Origin: Anaerolineae bacterium
Lineage (GTDB): Bacteria; Chloroflexota; Anaerolineae; Aggregatilineales; Phototrophicaceae
Assembly (NCBI GenBank): GCA_022822305.1
Contig: JAJEBY010000016.1
Coordinates: forward strand, 124,001-188,000
Direction of reading: 5' to 3'
Length of the DNA: 64,000 nt
Shown: positions 51,084 through 59,813 of the stretch, piece after piece
How positions within the stretch are numbered: position 1 is the stretch's first letter
How the letters are laid out: each line of letters starts with the position of its first letter
Program-made: the position numbers and the translations under genes
The notes under the pieces: model-generated
What the model saw: only the letters and a program-made list of their open reading frames with translations
Told to the model about the DNA's origin: nothing
Databases searched by the model: none

Positions 51084-51866
51084 ATGAGCAAGATTAAGGT
51101 CGGCGTGCAATTGCACCCGCAGCGTGTTAGCTACGACCAATTTGCGGAGTCGGTCCAGGCCTGCGAAGCGCTCGGCGTGGACTCCGTCTGGAATTGGGAT
51201 CATTTCTTCCCGCTGTATGGCGAAGGCGAAGGCAACCATTTTGAAGGCTGGACGCTGTTGACGGCGATGGCCGCGTTAACGGAACGCGTCGAAATCGGGA
51301 CGCTGGTGACCTGCAACAGTTATCGCAATCCGGCCCTGTTAACGCATATGGCGAATACCGTGGATCATATCAGCCATGGGCGATTGATACTGGGCATCGG
51401 CGCCGGCTGGTTCGAAAAAGATTACGTGGAATTCGGATATGAATTTGGCACCGTAGGCAGTCGTCTGCGTGACCTGGCGGCGGCGCTGCCCGTGATCAAA
51501 ACGCGTATGGGAAAGGAAATCCCGGCTCCGGTGCGCAATCCTATTCCGATCATGATTGGTGGGGGTGGCGAGAAGGTGACCCTCAAGCTCACGGCGCAGC
51601 ATGCTGACCTTTGGAACGGATTTGGGCCGCCGGATACCTACGCGCACAAGAACCGTGTACTGGACAACTGGTGCCGCGAACTCGGTCGCAATCCCGCCGA
51701 TATCGAGCGCACAGTCTCTCTTACCAACAACGATAGCGTGGCGCCGGAACAGCTTGATGCCTATGTGGAGGCGGGCGCGGCGCACCTGATCAGAATGACC
51801 GCCGTTCCAATTGACCAGGACGAGATCGAGGCGTTGGCGGCGTGGCGAGACCAAGCCAATGGCTGA
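51084..51866 (+). CDS. LLM-class F420-dependent oxidoreductase
   Basis: 260 residues from ATG 51084, with AAGG eight bases upstream. TIM-barrel bacterial-luciferase-like pattern: 'IKVGVQLHPQRVSYDQFAES', 'VDSVWNWDHFFPLYGEGEGN', 'LILGIGAGWFEKDYVEFGYE' and 'IPIMIGGGGEKVTLKLTAQH'. This subgroup generally uses coenzyme F420. Substrate unknown. It sits between glgC and the glycogen-binding mini-genes but may be unrelated. Confidence 0.85.
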   Translation: MSKIKVGVQLHPQRVSYDQFAESVQACEALGVDSVWNWDHFFPLYGEGEGNHFEGWTLLTAMAALTERVEIGTLVTCNSYRNPALLTHMANTVDHISHGRLILGIGAGWFEKDYVEFGYEFGTVGSRLRDLAAALPVIKTRMGKEIPAPVRNPIPIMIGGGGEKVTLKLTAQHADLWNGFGPPDTYAHKNRVLDNWCRELGRNPADIERTVSLTNNDSVAPEQLDAYVEAGAAHLIRMTAVPIDQDEIEALAAWRDQANG

Positions 51867-51944
51867 ACCGCCGATGGCGCCCGTTGAATAGTTTCCACTG
51901 AGAAATCACAAATCGCGCAGGTCCTATTGAGAGCGATTTGCTAA

Positions 51945-51984
51945 AGTGTGAGAAAGAAACAGGTCTCCTTCTGGGAGACCTGTT
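51945..51984 (-). terminator. Intrinsic terminator after the CBM48 pair
   Basis: Minus strand AACAGGTCTCC (51984-51974), 5-base loop, GGAGACCTGTT (51968-51958): a perfect 11-bp stem followed by TCTTTCTCAC. It lies 9 bp beyond the stop of the second mini-gene. On the plus strand it may also slow transcription leaving the oxidoreductase gene. Confidence 0.85.
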
Positions 51985-51992
51985 CGCTGCTA

Positions 51993-52289
51993 TCACGTGC
52001 AAACGACGCAATTGTCACTGCCATGGGGATTGGAAACGTATTCGTCCGCCTCCCAGTCATTGTGCCACTCGCATCCGTCAACCAGGTAGCGGAATTCGTA
52101 TACTTGTTCCGGCTCCAACTCCAGCACAATCTTGAAGCGTCCATCCTTAAGCGCTTGCATCGGCGTCGCCGATTCGTCCCACTCGTTGAAATCTCCGACC
52201 AGACAGACTTGTTTGGCATCGAGTGCTGCGGCTGTATAAAACGTAACCTGGACGACGCCTTTGCCCTTGAGGTAACGCTTCTTCAGCAT
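51993..52289 (-). CDS. Isolated CBM48 / AMPK-beta-like glycogen-binding protein, copy 2
   Basis: 98 residues. The entire protein is one early-set/CBM48 domain: 'VTFYTAAALDAKQVCLVGDF' then 'NEWDESATPMQALKDGRFKI', 'YEFRYLVDGCEWHNDWEADE'. Trp in 'NEW' and 'EWHNDW' and the 'RYLVDG' pattern match AMPK-beta and isoamylase early-set modules that bind glycogen. No catalytic domain is attached. It is about 60% identical by eye to the copy five bases upstream. Likely it docks on alpha-glucan and modulates the neighbouring enzymes, which is inference. Confidence 0.85.
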   Translation of the reverse strand: MLKKRYLKGKGVVQVTFYTAAALDAKQVCLVGDFNEWDESATPMQALKDGRFKIVLELEPEQVYEFRYLVDGCEWHNDWEADEYVSNPHGSDNCVVCT

Positions 52290-52294
52290 CAGAC

Positions 52295-52591
52295 TTATAC
52301 CTCTACTACTGAGTTATCCCCACTGAAAGGATTGGGCACATAGAGATCCGCCTCCCAATCGTTATGCCATTCGCTGCCATCGATTAGATAGCGGAATTGG
52401 TATGAACTGTCGCGCGGCAAGTTGACCGTCGCTTTGAAGCGACCATCCTTCAACGCTTTCATAGGCGTTGCGGATTCACTCCACTCGTTGAAGTCCCCCA
52501 CTAGCACGACCCTTTCCGCTTCTAGTTCCGGCGCCGTGTAGAAGGTCACCTTGCAGACTTCCTTGCCTTTCAAGTACTGTTTCTTAAGCAT
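52295..52591 (-). CDS. Isolated CBM48 / AMPK-beta-like glycogen-binding protein, copy 1
   Basis: 98 residues from ATG 52591, with GAGAGGA just upstream; the frame is open to 52837 but that part is unlike the domain. Same architecture as its neighbour ('VVLVGDFNEWSESATPMKAL', 'YQFRYLIDGSEWHNDWEADL'). Tandem duplication is evident from the shared start 'MLKK(Q/R)YLKGK' and the matching length. The two genes share a promoter and a terminator, and are divergent from glgP. Confidence 0.85.
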   Translation of the reverse strand: MLKKQYLKGKEVCKVTFYTAPELEAERVVLVGDFNEWSESATPMKALKDGRFKATVNLPRDSSYQFRYLIDGSEWHNDWEADLYVPNPFSGDNSVVEV

Positions 52592-52666
52592 CTGTCCTCT
52601 CCAGCTGTGTAGCATGCTCAACCAGTAAAATTGCGACGCTCTCATCTTATCATAATGTAATTGTGG

Positions 52667-52694
52667 ATTGTAGCGACAGCGCTTGACTGCCCAA
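52667..52694 (-). promoter_or_regulatory. Promoter of the CBM48 pair
   Basis: Minus strand TTGGGC (52694-52689), 16-bp spacer, TACAAT (52672-52667), 76 bp before the first mini-gene. -10 five of six, -35 three of six. The rest of 52592-52901, the region divergent with glgP, shows no other gene. Confidence 0.5.
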
Positions 52695-52901
52695 CGAATG
52701 CTTACGATTTGTTGTAAGAAATGGCTAGGCGCCAGAGCGCCGTACACAAAGCGCAGCCTGGCAAGACCAACAGGTTCGGCTGAACGCAGATGACGGGCGC
52801 GCCAATCTTTCATACAATTGCTGTAGATAGTTGACAATTAGCGGCTACAATGACCTGACCGCGCCTTTGCCGGATAACAATGCAGCAACGGAGTAGCAAC
52901 C

Positions 52902-55469
52902 ATGGTACAACCGATAGCCCAAGTTAAGGTCGCGCCCAAATTGCCCGAACAACTCAGACGGCTTCATGAATTAACCTACAATCTGCGTTGGTCCTGGGAC
53001 CACGACGCCATTGCTCTGTTTCGCCGCCTGGACCCCGATCTTTGGGAGAAAACACAGCATAATCCGGAGTGGATGCTTGGGCTGATGAGCCAGGAGCGCC
53101 TGAACGCTCTGGTGAGTGATAGCTCGTATATGGCGCATTATGCCCGCGTGTGTCGCGCCTATGACGAATACATGCAGGCGTCCGATACCTGGTATGCAAA
53201 TCAATACGGCAACCTCGAACAGCATCCAACCGTCGCCTATTTCTCGATGGAATTCGGCCTGACCGAGTGCCTGCAAAACTATTCAGGCGGCTTGGGTGTA
53301 TTGAGCGGAGACCACCTCAAGAGCGCCAGCGACATGAATATTCCTTTGGTCGGGGTAGGCATCTTGTATCAGGAGGGCTACTTCCAGCAATACCTTAACG
53401 CCGACGGCTACCAGCAGGAATCGTATCCCATCAATGATTACGTGAACCTGCCGGTGAGCCTGCAAACCGACGACGCCGGTCGGCCCCTGAAGATCAGCGT
53501 GCCAATGCCCGGTCGGGAACTCTACGCGCAGATCTGGAAAGTACAGGTTGGGCGGGTATCGCTTTACTTGATGGACGCGAATATCGAAGACAATGAATTG
53601 CTGGAAGATCGCAACTTGACTGATCGCCTGTATGGAGGGGACCACCGAACGCGTATCCGCCAGGAAATCCTGATGGGCATAGGCGGTGTGCGCGCCCTGC
53701 GCGCCTTGGGGATTGAAGCCGATATCTATCACATGAATGAAGGGCATTCGGCCTTTCTCTTGCTGGAGCGGATGCGCATTTTTATGCATGAGGGGCAATT
53801 GAGTTTCGAGGAAGCCCGGGCGCTGACGGCGGCAAGCAGCGTTTTCACTATTCACACGCCGGTGCCGGCGGGGAATGAGCGCTTCGGATTCGATCTCATA
53901 GACGAGCATTTCACGGATTACATGCATCAGCTGGGCCTTTCCCGCGATGCCTTCATTGATCTCGGACGCGAGAACATGGGCGACTATGAATTGTTTTCGA
54001 TGTCGGTCATGGCGTTGAATCTCTCGTCTGGCTCGAATGGCGTGGCGCGCCTGCACGGCTCGGTATCGCGGCAGATGTGGCAGTGGGTATATCCGAACGT
54101 GCCCGTTCACGAAGTTCCGATCCGCGCAATAACCAACGGCGTGCACGTGCAAACCTGGGTCAGCCAAGAAATGGCGCAGCTATTTGATCGCTATCTTGAT
54201 CCGGCTTGGCGCACGGAAGAATCGCGCCGCGATGTATGGGAAGGCGTGCGGACCATTCCGGATGCCGAATTATGGCGAACGCACGTCCGGCGCCGGGAAC
54301 GGCTGGTGGCCTTCGCGCGCGATCGCCTGCGCGAGCAATTGCAGCGAAGAGGCGTATCGCAAACGGCGATAGAAGAAGCCGACGAAGTCTTGAACCCCGA
54401 TGCCCTGACGATTGGCTTCGCGCGGCGCTTCGCCACTTACAAGCGGGCGACGCTGATTTTCCGCGATCTGGGCCGGCTGCGAAAACTGGTTACCGACAGC
54501 GAACGCCCCTTGCAGTTTATTTTCGCGGGCAAGGCGCATCCACACGATGCCGAGGGCAAAGAGTTTATCCGGACGATCGTTAATGTCGCGCGCGATCACG
54601 ATTTCCGCGATTCTTTCGTGTTCCTGGAAAACTACGATTTGAACGTCGCCCGCTACATGGTGCAGGGCGTCGATATCTGGCTGAATAATCCGCGCCGGCC
54701 CAAGGAAGCCAGTGGCACAAGCGGCATGAAGGTGATATACAACGGCGGCTTGAATTGCAGCATTCTCGACGGCTGGTGGGCCGAAGCCTATCGACATGAC
54801 ATCGGCTGGTCAATCGGACACGGAGAAGAATACGGCGAGGACGATTGGGCGCACCAGGATTACATCGAAAGTCAGGCGCTCTACAATTTGCTCGAGCAAG
54901 ACATCGTTCCGCTCTTCTATCAGCAGGCGCGAGACGGCTTGCCGCGCGAATGGATTCGTCGTGTCAAGCGCAGCATGATGGAATTGGCGCCTCGCTTCAA
55001 TACGCATCGGATGGTCAAGCAATACACCGAGGAATTCTATTTGCCGAGTTTTCAGGTCATTCAAGACATGCGCTGTAACGGTTTTGCCGGGGCGTCGGCA
55101 TTTGCAAATTGGCGCGAAGATTTGGATCGCGTCTGGTCGGATGTCACGGTTCTGGACGTGGATATCGCATCAGGAGATGTCGAAATCGGCAGTTGTACGG
55201 AAATCCGCGCCGTCGTTCGACTTGGCAATTTGCAGCCCCCGGATGTCAAGGTTCAGCTCTATTTCGGCATGCTGGATTCCATCGGCAACATTCGCGAAGG
55301 GCAATCGATTGACATGACGATCGCGGACTCCAACGGCGACGGCGTCTATACTTTTCGAACCCAGCATACCTATCAAACCACGGGAAATGTCGGTTTTTCG
55401 GTGCGTGTCCTGCCATATCATCCGTATCTGCACTCATCATTCGTGCCTCATAAGATCGTTTGGGCTTAG
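52902..55469 (+). CDS. glgP: Alpha-glucan (glycogen/maltodextrin) phosphorylase, GT35 short form
   Basis: 855 residues. It releases glucose-1-phosphate from alpha-glucans using PLP. An N-terminal domain (about 1-115, 'LHELTYNLRWSWDHDAIALF') of the DUF3417 type marks the short-chain family of alpha-glucan phosphorylases. 'YFSMEFGLTECLQNYSGGLG', 'ERFGFDLIDEHF', 'GFARRFATYKRATLIF', and the PLP Lys610 in 'EASGTSGMKVIYNGGLN' are intact. The C-terminal about 100 residues are an added beta-domain. Divergent from the CBM48 pair, suggesting joint glycogen turnover. ATG has GGAG eight bases upstream. Confidence 0.95.
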   Translation: MVQPIAQVKVAPKLPEQLRRLHELTYNLRWSWDHDAIALFRRLDPDLWEKTQHNPEWMLGLMSQERLNALVSDSSYMAHYARVCRAYDEYMQASDTWYANQYGNLEQHPTVAYFSMEFGLTECLQNYSGGLGVLSGDHLKSASDMNIPLVGVGILYQEGYFQQYLNADGYQQESYPINDYVNLPVSLQTDDAGRPLKISVPMPGRELYAQIWKVQVGRVSLYLMDANIEDNELLEDRNLTDRLYGGDHRTRIRQEILMGIGGVRALRALGIEADIYHMNEGHSAFLLLERMRIFMHEGQLSFEEARALTAASSVFTIHTPVPAGNERFGFDLIDEHFTDYMHQLGLSRDAFIDLGRENMGDYELFSMSVMALNLSSGSNGVARLHGSVSRQMWQWVYPNVPVHEVPIRAITNGVHVQTWVSQEMAQLFDRYLDPAWRTEESRRDVWEGVRTIPDAELWRTHVRRRERLVAFARDRLREQLQRRGVSQTAIEEADEVLNPDALTIGFARRFATYKRATLIFRDLGRLRKLVTDSERPLQFIFAGKAHPHDAEGKEFIRTIVNVARDHDFRDSFVFLENYDLNVARYMVQGVDIWLNNPRRPKEASGTSGMKVIYNGGLNCSILDGWWAEAYRHDIGWSIGHGEEYGEDDWAHQDYIESQALYNLLEQDIVPLFYQQARDGLPREWIRRVKRSMMELAPRFNTHRMVKQYTEEFYLPSFQVIQDMRCNGFAGASAFANWREDLDRVWSDVTVLDVDIASGDVEIGSCTEIRAVVRLGNLQPPDVKVQLYFGMLDSIGNIREGQSIDMTIADSNGDGVYTFRTQHTYQTTGNVGFSVRVLPYHPYLHSSFVPHKIVWA

Positions 55470-55515
55470 TTGCAGCCGGCGCACGCAGACGAAGGCTGGC
55501 CCTGGCGAAGCTACA

Positions 55516-55544
55516 TTGACCAGGTCTGGCGGCTTCGCTACAAT
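55516..55544 (+). promoter_or_regulatory. Promoter of miaB
   Basis: TTGACC (55516-55521), 17-bp spacer, TACAAT (55539-55544); both boxes five of six. The start point would be near 55551, 24 bases before the miaB ATG. Confidence 0.7.
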
Positions 55545-55574
55545 GGCGGCCATTGACATGAAGAAACGAAGCTC

Positions 55575-56954
55575 ATGAGCAAAACATACCACGTCTGGAC
55601 CCTTGGCTGTCAAATGAACGTCGCAGATTCGCAGCTGTTGGCGTCCGAGCTGGAGAAACTTGGTCACCGCTCGGCCCCAAATGGCGACGACGCCGACATC
55701 ATGGTGGTCAATACCTGCGTCGTTCGGCAAAGCGCCGAGGACAAGGGCTTGGGCCGTCTGCAGCTGTTGAGCAAAGTCAAGGAGGCGCATCCGGAGAAAG
55801 TGATCGGCGTGATGGGCTGCATGGTCGGGGTTCGCGATCCGCTCTGGATGCGGCAGCGGCTGCCTTACGTCGATGTGTTTATGCCGCCTTCAGATCCGTC
55901 GCCCATGGTCAGTTTTCTCAAGGAGCGCATGGATGAGAGGGATGTCCTGGCTTTGGAGGCGCGCGCCCGTCAAGATCGCGACGCCCTTCAAGATGGCGAG
56001 ATTGTCCTGCCGTTGCACGAGCGCGACCAGTTGGTCAGCGCTCACGTGCCGATTGTTTACGGCTGTTCGCATGCCTGCGCCTTCTGCATTATTCCCTTCC
56101 GCCGCGGGGTCGAGCGCAGCCGCAGCGTCGGCGAAATCGTGGCGCACGTCCGCAGTCTGGCGGCGCAGGGTGTGAAAGAGGTGACGCTTCTGGGCCAGAT
56201 TGTCGATCGTTATGGCAAGGATATCCCCGATGGTCCCGACCTGGCCGATCTGCTGCGTGTCACTCATGACGTCGCTGACGAGGTCGGCATCGAACGGATT
56301 CGCTTTCTGACCAGCCATCCCAACTGGATGACAGATAAACTCTTGCATACGGTCGCCGAATTGCCGCGCGTGATGCCGCATATTGAAGTACCGATTCAGG
56401 CCGGCGATGATACCGTGCTGGCGCGCATGCGCCGTGGTTACACGGCTGATCAATATCGTCGGCTGGTAGGCAAGATTCGACGGACCATCCCCGATGTGGC
56501 GATTCATACGGATATCATCGTCGGCTTTTCCGGCGAGACCCGCTCGCAATTCATGGAAACCTACAGGGTGCTGGAAGAACTTAAGTTGGATAAGGCGCAC
56601 CTGGCGCGATACAGCCCTCGGCCGCAAACGGTCAGCGCGCGACGCATGGAAGACGACGTGCCCGACGAAGAAAAACGTGAACGGCACAAGATGTTGGAAG
56701 CATTGCAGGCGCGCGTCGTGGCCGAGATCAATTCACGATACCTGGGTCAGCAGGTGGAAGTCCTGGTCGAGGACAAGTACAAGGGTCGCTGGCGCGCGCG
56801 TACGCCACAGAACAAGCTGGTCTTTTTCGAAGCGGATGGCGATTGGAAAGGCAAGCTGGCGCAGGTCGAGGTCACCTGGACCGGTCCCTGGAGCATGCAA
56901 GCGCGTTTGCCCGTCAAGCGGCAAACCGACCCGCTGGTATTCGCTGCGGGCTGA
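55575..56954 (+). CDS. miaB: tRNA-2-methylthio-N6-dimethylallyladenosine synthase (MiaB-type)
   Basis: 459 residues. Radical-SAM methylthiotransferase adding a 2-methylthio group to i6A37 of tRNA. The N-terminal UPF0004 domain holds cluster Cys12 ('TLGCQMN'), Cys48 ('VVNTCVV') and Cys82 ('GVMGCMVG'). Radical SAM Cys164, Cys168, Cys171 in 'YGCSHACAFCIIPFRRG'. The TRAM domain is at the end (about 385-450, 'LGQQVEVLVEDKYKGRWRAR'). MiaB is the likeliest of the MTTase group; MtaB-like cannot be fully excluded. The lipoprotein gene follows by five bases. Confidence 0.92.
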   Translation: MSKTYHVWTLGCQMNVADSQLLASELEKLGHRSAPNGDDADIMVVNTCVVRQSAEDKGLGRLQLLSKVKEAHPEKVIGVMGCMVGVRDPLWMRQRLPYVDVFMPPSDPSPMVSFLKERMDERDVLALEARARQDRDALQDGEIVLPLHERDQLVSAHVPIVYGCSHACAFCIIPFRRGVERSRSVGEIVAHVRSLAAQGVKEVTLLGQIVDRYGKDIPDGPDLADLLRVTHDVADEVGIERIRFLTSHPNWMTDKLLHTVAELPRVMPHIEVPIQAGDDTVLARMRRGYTADQYRRLVGKIRRTIPDVAIHTDIIVGFSGETRSQFMETYRVLEELKLDKAHLARYSPRPQTVSARRMEDDVPDEEKRERHKMLEALQARVVAEINSRYLGQQVEVLVEDKYKGRWRARTPQNKLVFFEADGDWKGKLAQVEVTWTGPWSMQARLPVKRQTDPLVFAAG

Positions 56955-56959
56955 CAACG

Positions 56960-57688
56960 GTGAGCTTTCGCTGGCCAGTCCGCGGCCGATTTCTGCTTCT
57001 GGTATTGCTCTGCTGCATGCCCTGGCTAAGCGGCTGCAATCTCCAACAGCGCTCAGCTCAGTACTCACTGGTCGAATCGACAAATACGCCCGATGGCCCC
57101 CCTCGAATCCAGATTCGCTCGCCAAGCAATGGCGACGAATTCGTCGTCGGCGAGGAGATCCTGGTCTCCGTTTCTGCTTCTGACAGCATTGGCGTCAACC
57201 GCGTGCAACTCTTCGTCGACGGTCAAATCGTGCATACGGTTTCGTCAGAATCGCTCCAGGGAGATCTGTCGCTGGAAGCGATCCTGAACTACGCGCCACA
57301 AGCGTCGGATGTCGGCACGATTGACTTGAGCGTGCGCGCTTACCGCGGCGCTGAAGTTAGCGTGCCCGATGAAGTTGCGGTGGTGGTGCGCCAAACCCTG
57401 AGTGATATCATTGCCACGCCGGCCAATCCCTCCAATCTCCCTTTCATCCCGGATGACGGGGTCTGTCGCGCCTTGATCAATGTGGGCTTGAATTTCCGCA
57501 CCGGACCCAGCACCAGCTTCCGGATCATCACCGTCTTGAGCAGCGGCGCGCTGGCGCCAATTGTCGGACGCAATAGCGATGGCACTTGGTGGCAGCTCAG
57601 CTCTGATGGCCAAACCGGCTGGGTCAGCGGCGACTTCACGAGCGAATATGGCGATTGCGGCGGCGTGAATGTGGTCGCTGGAAGCTGA
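56960..57688 (+). CDS. SH3-domain lipoprotein with Ig-like domain
   Basis: 242 residues from GTG 56960; the open frame reaches back into miaB. A lipoprotein signal with lipobox 'WLSGC' places the lipid-modified Cys at 26. An Ig/Big-like domain (about 45-130, 'RIQIRSPSNGDEFVVGEEIL', 'GVNRVQLFVDGQIVHTV') is followed by a bacterial SH3 domain (about 165-230, 'GLNFRTGPSTSFRIITVLSS', 'WWQLSSDGQTGWVSGDF'). It would sit on the outer face of the membrane near peptidoglycan. It follows miaB by five bases; no functional link is evident. Confidence 0.85.
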   Translation: MSFRWPVRGRFLLLVLLCCMPWLSGCNLQQRSAQYSLVESTNTPDGPPRIQIRSPSNGDEFVVGEEILVSVSASDSIGVNRVQLFVDGQIVHTVSSESLQGDLSLEAILNYAPQASDVGTIDLSVRAYRGAEVSVPDEVAVVVRQTLSDIIATPANPSNLPFIPDDGVCRALINVGLNFRTGPSTSFRIITVLSSGALAPIVGRNSDGTWWQLSSDGQTGWVSGDFTSEYGDCGGVNVVAGS

Positions 57689-57697
57689 GCCCTGCAA

Positions 57698-57726
57698 TTG
57701 GATGCCCTATGTCCTTGTGCTAGAAT
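57698..57726 (+). promoter_or_regulatory. Promoter of the chimeric regulator gene
   Basis: TTGGAT (57698-57703), 17-bp spacer, TAGAAT (57721-57726), with an extended -10 (TGCTAGAAT). The identical 9-mer precedes cdaA at 63779. Confidence 0.55.
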
Positions 57727-57785
57727 TGTGATCGGCGCGGCCAATCAAAGTTTGCATGCAAAAGAGAATTGTCGTGAGGAGATGA

Positions 57786-59753
57786 ATGGCGATCGCCATC
57801 AAGCGCATTCTGCTCGTCACTCGCAATGTCCAGTTTGCTATCGATAGCAAGCGCGCGCTGGAAGCGTTGGGCGCGTATGCGGTAACCACCGTTACAGAAG
57901 CGCGAAACGCCGTCGAGCAGCTGCGGCGCAAGCCACATCACCTTGTGCTATTGGATGTGGAAAACCTGGCGGTCGCGCCTGGCGTGATGATCGAGTCGAT
58001 TCGCGCGCGCCAAGGTGAGATTGCGGTAGTGCTCGCTCCCGATACTCCGCGCGCGCGCGAGCTCGCGCGTGATTTCGGCGCCCAGGGCGTGGTGGATATC
58101 CCGGCGCCGACGCGCTCGTTGATCCCCGTGCTCGAATCGTCACTGAAGGAAATCTACGAAGCATTGCCCCAAACGTTGAAGCTGCCGGTGGTCGATCTCC
58201 ACGATGACACGGTTGAAATTGAAGCGCTGGTGGAAGAAGCGCTTGGCGATGACGCGCTGCCCTCCTATACCTTGCGACGCCTCCAAGCTTCTTATCGCCT
58301 GTTGAATCCGGACGTCGATGGCGTGCCAAGCGCCGCGGCAGCAATAGACGCGGTAGAGCTGGTGATCGAACCGCAAACGGATGGAGAATCCATAAGTTAT
58401 CGTCGTGTACGCCCGGTCCACGCAGAAGACAGTGTCTCCGGCGACGAGTCGAGCGAGCGCGATGAAGACACGCCCTTGTCCGAAGCAAGTGAAGATTCCA
58501 CTGTTCGTGATTTGGGCAGAGCCCTGGCCAGCAATCCGCTTGATCCATCCGATCAATACACCACCGTGCCGCCCGCTTCGCATGAGGATGACGGCGCGCT
58601 TGGAACAGCCTTGAGAGAAGCGCTCGCGCAAGATTCTACGCTTGATTCGCTGGCAAGACTGACGCTCTACGACGCGAAAGCCATAGGGGCATCGACGAGT
58701 CCTGAACAAAAGCCGCATTGGGCAAAAGAGAGCGAGAAATTTATCAAGGAACCCGGATTCTTGGCCGAGGACTTGCCGGCGCTAAGCTCGCAGGCGATGC
58801 CGCAGCAAACGACGGCCCCCGCGCGCTTCGACCGTCCAGATTACGACGCTACGACCGAGGCTGCTGACTTCGAATATGACGGGAATGACACGAAGACGCC
58901 CGCTGCTGTAGATCGCCGCGATGTTGAAGAGCCTTTGCGCAGTTACGAGGCGGATCCGACGGTGACGCAGCTCGCTGCAATCATGACCCAGATGCTGACC
59001 AATCTGACGGCGGAAGCGACCGTGCTGACTCGTGATAATGCGCTGATCGCGTTTTCTGGCGAGATGCCTCCAGACGCGCTCAAGTCTTTACGCGAAGCCA
59101 TCGGAGAAGATTGGACCGCCGGGGAAAACAGCGCGCGATTGCGATTTGTCACTGTCCCCGGGAATGGCAAAGACTATATGCTTTATTCCAAGGCTACGGT
59201 TCACAACATGACGCTGTCGCTGATATTTGCCGGGGACCGATCGCTGAGCGCCATCAGTGAGCAGGGTGATCGACTGTTGCGCGCCTTGGCCGCTGAGGTC
59301 GACAGCGCCGGTAGCGCATCCGATTCGACGCATGACCATGAATCCGAGCGCTCACAAGCGCCCGGCGATAATGTGTTCGCCGCGGAATCGAGCCATTTGC
59401 CATACGGCTTTGTTTGGTTGACGGCCGAACCTGTTGTGCAATTGAATCGAGCGCTGGCCAATCAGATTGTGTTCTGGCTGGAGGTTCAACTCAATGGCTT
59501 GGGCTGGACGCTGCGCCGGCTGGATGTCTATCAGGAATTCATCCATCTGGTGGCGCAGGTACCGGCCAGCGACCCGCCCGAAGCGTTGATACGAGCTTTG
59601 ATGGAGCGCTCAGCGCGCATCATACGTTCCGAAGACGGCAGCCTGCCGGAGGAATTGTGGGCTGATGCCTATATGGTTATTCAGCCCGGTCGCGAGCTGG
59701 ATGCGCGCGAGCTGCGCAAGTTCCTGCAATTCGCGCGTGCAGATCGTTCTTGA
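57786..59753 (+). CDS. Chimeric protein: pseudo-receiver, Roadblock/LC7-like region and IS200/Y1-transposase-like domain
   Basis: 655 residues, three parts. (1) About 5-125: a receiver-like domain with a Asp57 in 'LVLLDVENL' but without the paired acidic residues ('VTRNVQ' in their place) or conserved Lys ('VVDIPAP'), hence a pseudo-receiver. (2) About 130-400: low-complexity acidic linker; then about 405-500 resembles a Roadblock/LC7 fold ('LAAIMTQMLTNLTAEATVLT', 'MTLSLIFAGDRSLSAISEQG'). (3) About 535-655: like Y1/IS200-type transposases ('TLRRLDVYQEFIHLVAQVPA', 'EALIRALMERSARII', 'LWADAYMVIQPGREL'). The HUH motif reads FIH, so one His is missing; Tyr in 'ADAYMV' may be the former catalytic Tyr. 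A domesticated transposase-derived regulator is inferred. Confidence 0.6.
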   Translation: MAIAIKRILLVTRNVQFAIDSKRALEALGAYAVTTVTEARNAVEQLRRKPHHLVLLDVENLAVAPGVMIESIRARQGEIAVVLAPDTPRARELARDFGAQGVVDIPAPTRSLIPVLESSLKEIYEALPQTLKLPVVDLHDDTVEIEALVEEALGDDALPSYTLRRLQASYRLLNPDVDGVPSAAAAIDAVELVIEPQTDGESISYRRVRPVHAEDSVSGDESSERDEDTPLSEASEDSTVRDLGRALASNPLDPSDQYTTVPPASHEDDGALGTALREALAQDSTLDSLARLTLYDAKAIGASTSPEQKPHWAKESEKFIKEPGFLAEDLPALSSQAMPQQTTAPARFDRPDYDATTEAADFEYDGNDTKTPAAVDRRDVEEPLRSYEADPTVTQLAAIMTQMLTNLTAEATVLTRDNALIAFSGEMPPDALKSLREAIGEDWTAGENSARLRFVTVPGNGKDYMLYSKATVHNMTLSLIFAGDRSLSAISEQGDRLLRALAAEVDSAGSASDSTHDHESERSQAPGDNVFAAESSHLPYGFVWLTAEPVVQLNRALANQIVFWLEVQLNGLGWTLRRLDVYQEFIHLVAQVPASDPPEALIRALMERSARIIRSEDGSLPEELWADAYMVIQPGRELDARELRKFLQFARADRS

Positions 59754-59813
59754 GCGCGGGCGACACGGACTCTCGTCCCGGCGAGAACCAATTGACATTA
59801 GCGAGGATGCAAG

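Noticed and set aside
52833..52853. TTGACA (52833) with TACAAT (52848) before glgP
   Set aside because: Spacing is nine bases, too short for a sigma-70 promoter.
53283..54167. 294-codon minus-strand frame within glgP
   Set aside because: Antisense to the conserved phosphorylase; composition is that of a shadow frame in GC-rich coding DNA.
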